Assembly: GCA_023525715.1 (NCBI GenBank)
Contig: CM042009.1
Span: 126,097,319 to 126,161,318, forward strand
From: Cichorium intybus
Taxonomy: Eukaryota > Streptophyta > Magnoliopsida > Asterales > Asteraceae
Direction: 5' to 3'
Length of the DNA: 64,000 nucleotides
Shown: positions 58,338 through 64,000 of the stretch, in pieces
Layout: each line of letters begins with the position of its first letter
Numbering within the stretch: the first letter of the stretch is position 1
Made by a program: the position numbers and the translations under genes
Notes under the pieces: generated by a model
Databases searched by the model: none
Seen by the model: only the letters and a program-made list of their open reading frames with translations
What the model was told of the DNA's origin: nothing

Positions 58338-60236
58338 AGTTTCTCATGAGTTGATAAGCACTTTTATGAGAAAACATAAAGTTGTTTTAATGAAAAAGTT
58401 TATTAGTTGACGTGACCGTGTTTTATCTTCCATAAACATATATTCTACGTACAAATTTTCAAAAAGTTCAAAACCTATAGAAACTTTTGCTATCCCGTTT
58501 TAGGAATTATAAACTATTTCTCGACTGTTACATCATCTCTGAACCTTTTTATATTTCTTTCAAAAAGTTTCTATGAAAATGAAACCGTAGGGGTGGTCGA
58601 TTGGTAAGATGGTTTAAGGGGCATTTTTGAAATGGATAAGGTGGCTACTGGCTTAATGCATAAAGTGATTTACACATGATGTTTGTTTTTTTAGATTTAA
58701 TAAATCTTTTGAGATGCACTTCAGAAAAAACAAAACTCACAATTACCAACACTAATAATATTGACACAAAATTTCAATTTTGTCGTGATTTGCCTATTTT
58801 TTGGTTCCGGTCTAGTAACTTTCAAAATTGTGGACATTGTTTTTTTGACCTATTTTTGTTATAAATTTGGTTCCTAGAGATAAATTTGTTATAAATTTGG
58901 TTCTGGTCTATTATATCTTAAGCAATGATTACTACCTCATAAATCAACTAAGATTTTTTTCAACGTCATATCAATTAATTTGTTTTGACTCGGATTATCC
59001 TTATATACAACCAAACCCACAAATCAAAATCACATACATAGACTAGAACAATTGCAAACTCAAGTTTCTTCTATGGCACAAAGCACAAAAGATTTGATAC
59101 AAGTCTCAGCTAATTAGTGAAATTAAACATGACATATGGAAGGATTCAGAGAAACAAAAACTAGTCTTGGGTTTGTGTGTGACGACATAATTTCAATGTT
59201 TGAAGATAAGAGTATGATGATCGACCAGGTACATGGCTTCCCTTACTGCACCACAAGGTGCATCACACAATTTTACCTCACTAGCTCTAGAGGAAAATAT
59301 GTAGAGCTCCTTTGGCTTTGAAGAATATTTTGGAGGTCATTGAGCAATGATTAAATTAGAGAATGTCAGTTCTCACAGGGTCGAACAAGATTGAAGGGTT
59401 AAGGTTTTTTTGTTTATAATTTTTGATGTAATTATTTTTTTGCTAAAGGTTAAACCTTTCTTTATTTTCTCTTATAAAAGCTACAACTTTAATAGAATCA
59501 ATTCAACATTTGTTTTGTGATCTTCAATAACCAAAAGAACGAATCGATTCACCATAAAGAAACAAAAACAAAATTTCAGTTTAATACCTGGGCGATTAGA
59601 TGAGAATGACATTAAATACAAATCATGTTGTGATCCTCAATAACGAGAACGAATCAATGCCAGAAAGAGAGATAGAGAGCAGTTGATGGTGGTGGCGAAA
59701 TTAGAGTTATTAGAGAAGTAATGGGGAACGAATCAGTACCATTGCTGATGTCTTGGAAGGAGGGATAAGTGAAAAGACAATTTTACCCTCACATGAGGGG
59801 CACACAGTGTGGGTTAACAGATGGGATTTGATCAGGGTTATCTTCATGATCAGATCCACAAAGAAAGTAGGCCAAAATGACCATATCTATGATTTCGAAA
59901 GTCACTGGACCAAAACTAGAGAAATCGGCAAAACATAGGGACCAAATTTGTAATTTTCTCTAATATTTATTAATTTTAAAGTAAGAAGAGTATACAAGGA
60001 AAAAAGAAACAGAAATAGATAAAGAATGTGTTGTACTCATCTTTCATCTTTCATTCATTGTCATTGTCATTGTCATGATAACACCACATCACTCATTTCT
60101 TTCATTTTTCATTCCTTCTTTCATATTTCAAACTAATAATTATTACTTTCCAAATATTTAACTTAATAAAATAAAATTAATATAAGACCGATAATAATTA
60201 AAAAAAATTATCATTTAAACTAAAAAAAATAAAAAT
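58338..60236. other. non-coding region
   Basis: No gene is recognised. Some blocks near 59680-59960 (ending GGGACCAAATTTGTAATTTT) look like transposon remnants. Small frames at 58676, 59136 and 59753 match no family I know. Confidence 0.4.
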
Positions 60237-60239
60237 TTA

Positions 60240-60274
<35 letters not shown>
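60237..60274. repeat. (AAT)n microsatellite
   Basis: About twelve uninterrupted AAT triplets. Confidence 0.9.
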
Positions 60275-60275
<1 letters not shown>

Positions 60276-63200
60276 GCATCATTAAAATCCATATTTTTTG
60301 CTATTTTTTCTTTTAATGTGAGAGAGCCGCTCAAAGGACGGGTCCCATTAGATGATATGTGTTGGTCGCTAAGATTTTTAAAATCTTCAACCTCGTGTGC
60401 ATTGTCACATTCTTTTTCCTATATACACATCTTTTATTTTTCCAAATGCTATGTGTTGGTCATAACTCGAGGTAAATTTGTCAAAATTATCCACTAATCG
60501 ATGTATTTTCTTCATCCGTATTGGAGTCCGATAAAACAATTAAGCTTATTTTCCTTCACCCCTTCAAATCGGAAGTTGAGGTTCTTCTGGATAAATCTTG
60601 ATATCCTTGTCACTAAGGTCAAAATGGCAACGTGTATCCGACGATGTTGTATAATTATTCAACTTGGATGTCTTGGTTTGTTTAAGACCACTTGTTGGAT
60701 GATCCAACTAAGGCATTGTCACCTAATTAGGGGGGGTTAAGAGCATCGCAAGCAGATCCATGGATAAACGTTGACCCGTTTTGTACTGATTGATATTGCT
60801 CGAGTGCAGCCCTCAAAATGTCTGCTTCACCACCATGACTACTTCAATATTGAGTTAACAAGGTGTTGTAGATGTCATTGAACTTCCTAACCATCCAGTT
60901 TAAGTTTATTCATTTTGAGTTGAGTTGGTGGTATGTGACACCGTGACTCATTGTATCGTGAAAATGATTCCTATTCTGCTTTCAAAAATGACTAATAGTT
61001 TCTGCATTGCCAATTGAATTGTCCTCCAAGATGTTAATCAATATATTTGCCAATCAAACTTCGTTGACGAAAATCCATGTTTGAACGGGAGTAGTAATGC
61101 TACGAACAGGAAAGTTTTAGAGCTCTTAACTGCTAGGGATGGTTCGAGTACGATTTCGAGTACAAGCCTATCATCATCGTCGACAAATTGGGTTTGATAT
61201 GCATAAAATGGTTTTGTGAAGTTTGAACATTGTAATACAAACGGTTTGTAAGGTGGATGTTGGTTCTGCCCAAAAATATTCAATTGCGTGAATGAAAACA
61301 TGGGATCAAGCTGTGACTAATATGGTGTTGGTGAAGAATCAAGACAGAAAACATTTTCGGACGATAGTGTGTTTAAACTAGTAAGTCGAGATTTGTAACG
61401 CGAGGATGTTGGGGTGGTGTAATTAGATGGATTGCATGGGTCCATTATAGGTGAAGATATTAGAGATTATATTATGTATAATGGTTGTATAAAACATTGG
61501 AGATTAAATAGGCATTTTTATGAATAAGTATTTATTGGGAATTAATAACGAAAAAACGTATTTAGTGGCAAATCACTAACAAAAAAAAATTTGTTAGGGT
61601 AAATTAGAAATTGGAGTGTAAACTTTTGAACTTTATAGAATGCAAAGTCAACGGAAACCGCCACGTCTCTGCGAACCTATTAGTGACCTTAAAAAGTTTA
61701 AATGTGAAATGTTTTCTCAAAATTAATGGCAAATGAGTAACGAAAAAAATGTTAGGTTAAATTAGCAATTGATGTGAAAACTTTTGGACTTTTATAAAAT
61801 TAACCCATTTGTAAAACTTAAACAATGTAGTTCCACATTTTTGGTACAAAAAAATATTTTATGAGGTTTCTATAGGAAAATTTACTAAATTTCATGAACG
61901 AATGATGAATTAATTTTAGAAGTTTGAGCATTGAACTCCTTAGCCTAGTTTTTTAAGCTCAAATTCTAATCTTTTGTATCAACAGACCGGTCAACCCGAT
62001 TCTGGGTCACTCTCTTTATCGGGTCACGTTCCAACAGATTCGACCTACCAGGTCAACCCAGATTTTAAAACATTGGTGGTGACCATAACATATGTTGTTG
62101 TTGTCTTCATGACAACTTAAAAAAACTTCCTGTAATTCTTACTTCTAAAATTAATAACCCATGGTTCATATTTTCAGTTTAAGACTTTTTCATGCTTACA
62201 CTTTAATTTTGTAATATATTAGAGTCTATATTTTCATTTGTTTCCAACTAATTGCATATTTTTTCTTTGAAGTAGAATAACTTCTGAAACTTTTTCAGGA
62301 AAAGTTAACAGCTACGATCTTTAATACCATGTTGCATAATGGTATTTGACTGACCAAAATTTTACAATTATACATTTCACATCATTGTTCCATTTCACCA
62401 CTATTACATCCAATCATTAAGCATTATATGGGAAAGATGATATTATAGTTATTTATAGAATTTGAAATTCGTTAACCACTGATTGTAGAATATGACCATT
62501 AAAAATGACAACAATTAATTTTGGAGGTATATTTTTGATCTTCAATTAGGTATATGTTATATCTATTTTGATGTGATTATGGAATAAGAGCCTTTCCGTC
62601 TTTTACAAACTATGTTGCTTAAACTAGTAAAATACTATCTCTCTTTTTTTGATGGGACCTCTAAAAAATTATTCTTCGACCTTTATTTGACAATCGGTTG
62701 TTGATATAATCACGTTAGTATAGTGAAAACGGAGACGGGTTGGCTATGAATTTTTCTGTTATTGATTTATTCAACGTTATCAGATAAATAACATGAAAGC
62801 CATGAATAACTAAAATGCTTCCTTCACACAAACAACGAGATATTTGGATCTACATTTTGAAAGTAATTATCTGATGTTAAATAATCAGAATCTTTTCTGG
62901 TCAACCGGTTCGGTCAAACCGATATTCAGAATTTTTATGTGTTTTACTATTTTCCTGTATTACATATTTATATCTGAAACCAAGAATTTGACATCAATAA
63001 GTTCAACCAATAAAAAGACAAATCACAACAAAGAACAAAAAAAGTAAATCAAAAGTTATATCATGTATAAGATTGAGAAGACGCAAGACGGAAACGTCAC
63101 ATAAGACATATTTTATTTTTATAGTAGACCGATTTAAATTAAAGTAATTAGACTTAGGAGTCTTTAGCCCAAACCAAATACAAAAGCCCAAGATAAGGTC

Positions 63201-64000
63201 ATTCCATTCCAGTTCACTACAACCGGTTTTTTTTTTACCAAAACTGGCCGGTTCATTTCGGTCAAGGAATCATCATAAAACCAGCTCTAATCAAACCATC
63301 ATCATCTCCGGTTCCCGGTTCAACCGGTTCGATCAGCCGATTCAAACCGGTTTTTAAAACATTGTGCTTGTCATTACGAGACATCAAGTCACAGGAAAGG
63401 AGTACGGGGTTGCATCAGTCATCCTCATTTGAGTTTTATGGGTTGTAACATTGATTTTCTTGCTTTGTTTTGTTGTCAAAATAATTTTTCTAGGCAGGAC
63501 TTGGAGGATCAGGGAATCTATTCTGTGGCAACCTTAAGGATATGTATTGATGGCAAGGTGCTAGATAAGCCCTCGTCGACTGGAACAGTTGGACACCTGT
63601 AAAAGCTATTGTGATGCCTTAGATGACGCGTTTGGATAAGTTCCAACTCGTATTACATTGGAAAAAGGAGGCGTGAGACTGGTTTCTTTAAAAGTTCTAG
63701 ATTATTTTAAACCCAAACCGTGGTACTCGAGCCACTTTAAGACATTTTGAATCACATTTGTTATATATTGGTTGTTCTTTTATAAAGTTTGAATAACCGT
63801 CAAAATATAAAATTGTTATAAATTTTGATTTTTGACGGTTTAATGATTTGCACACAAATTTATTATAGAGAATACTTTTGTATTGTAAAGTTACATGCAT
63901 GCCATAATAAATGTTTTTAGTTGTTCATATATGTGTTTGTAATTGTTGATTTATTTTGACTCATATAATTTTGTATAAATCATTTTGTAAAATTTCTTGC
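60275..64000. other. non-coding region with dispersed repeat debris
   Basis: No convincing gene is seen. The minus-strand frame 61038-61301 starts MFSFTQLNIFGQNQHPPYKP and is open for 87 codons, but I cannot assign a family. Two clusters of CCGGTTCAACCGGTT-like sequence (62900-62925 and 63190-63365, the latter ending GGTTTTTAAAACATTG) and one near 61985-62075 (ending GATTTTAAAACATTGG) resemble ends of plant MITEs. AATTTACAA and TTTTGAACTTT phrases near 61610 and 61780 are partly duplicated. Confidence 0.4.

Overview
This window is AT-rich nuclear DNA of a flowering plant. Evidence: one ordinary split gene with GT-AG introns, plus dense, mutually nested plant transposable elements (Copia-like and Gypsy-like LTR elements, MuDR-type Mutator-like elements or MULEs, a LINE, a tRNA-derived SINE, Helitron ends and MITEs). 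The repeat families look like those of Asteraceae, possibly lettuce-like, but that is an impression I could not test. No tRNA, rRNA, CRISPR or organellar gene was found.

Layout. 0-9 kb: decayed repeats with a SINE carrying 14-bp target-site duplications (TSDs), a Harbinger-like MITE with a TAA duplication, and a Copia-like LTR with primer-binding site. 8.9-14.4 kb: a degenerate Copia-like element with a GGGGT duplication, with a Helitron in its 5' LTR. 14.8-23.7 kb: a series of small inverted-repeat elements separated by long (TA)n arrays; several carry internal clusters of short palindromes. 23.7-34.5 kb: MULE-1, a 10.8-kb MuDR-type element sitting in a (TA)n array. Its transposase tail exon is interrupted by a non-autonomous LTR element, whose left LTR is itself interrupted by a solo Gypsy-like LTR (three levels of nesting). 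35.7-37.9 kb: a 5'-truncated LINE. 38.3-40.7 kb: a Gypsy-like 3' LTR with a little internal sequence. 41.7-50.9 kb: a probable Helitron that contains MULE-2 (5.6 kb, 190-bp inverted repeats, 9-bp duplication). 52.9-57.35 kb: the only evident host gene, a 14-exon CCCH zinc-finger / TRM2-type tRNA (uracil-5) methyltransferase. 57.4-64 kb: repeat debris including two near-perfect palindromes.

The most interesting result is the shared plan of the two MULEs. Although their termini differ, each has a transposase gene reading inward from the right inverted repeat. Each also has, reading inward from the left one, a two-exon gene for a protein of about 155 residues with a GRF-type zinc finger and a C-terminal membrane segment. 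This mirrors the convergent mudrA/mudrB layout of maize MuDR with an unrelated accessory protein in the second position. Both transposase copies are damaged in different ways, while both GRF genes are open.
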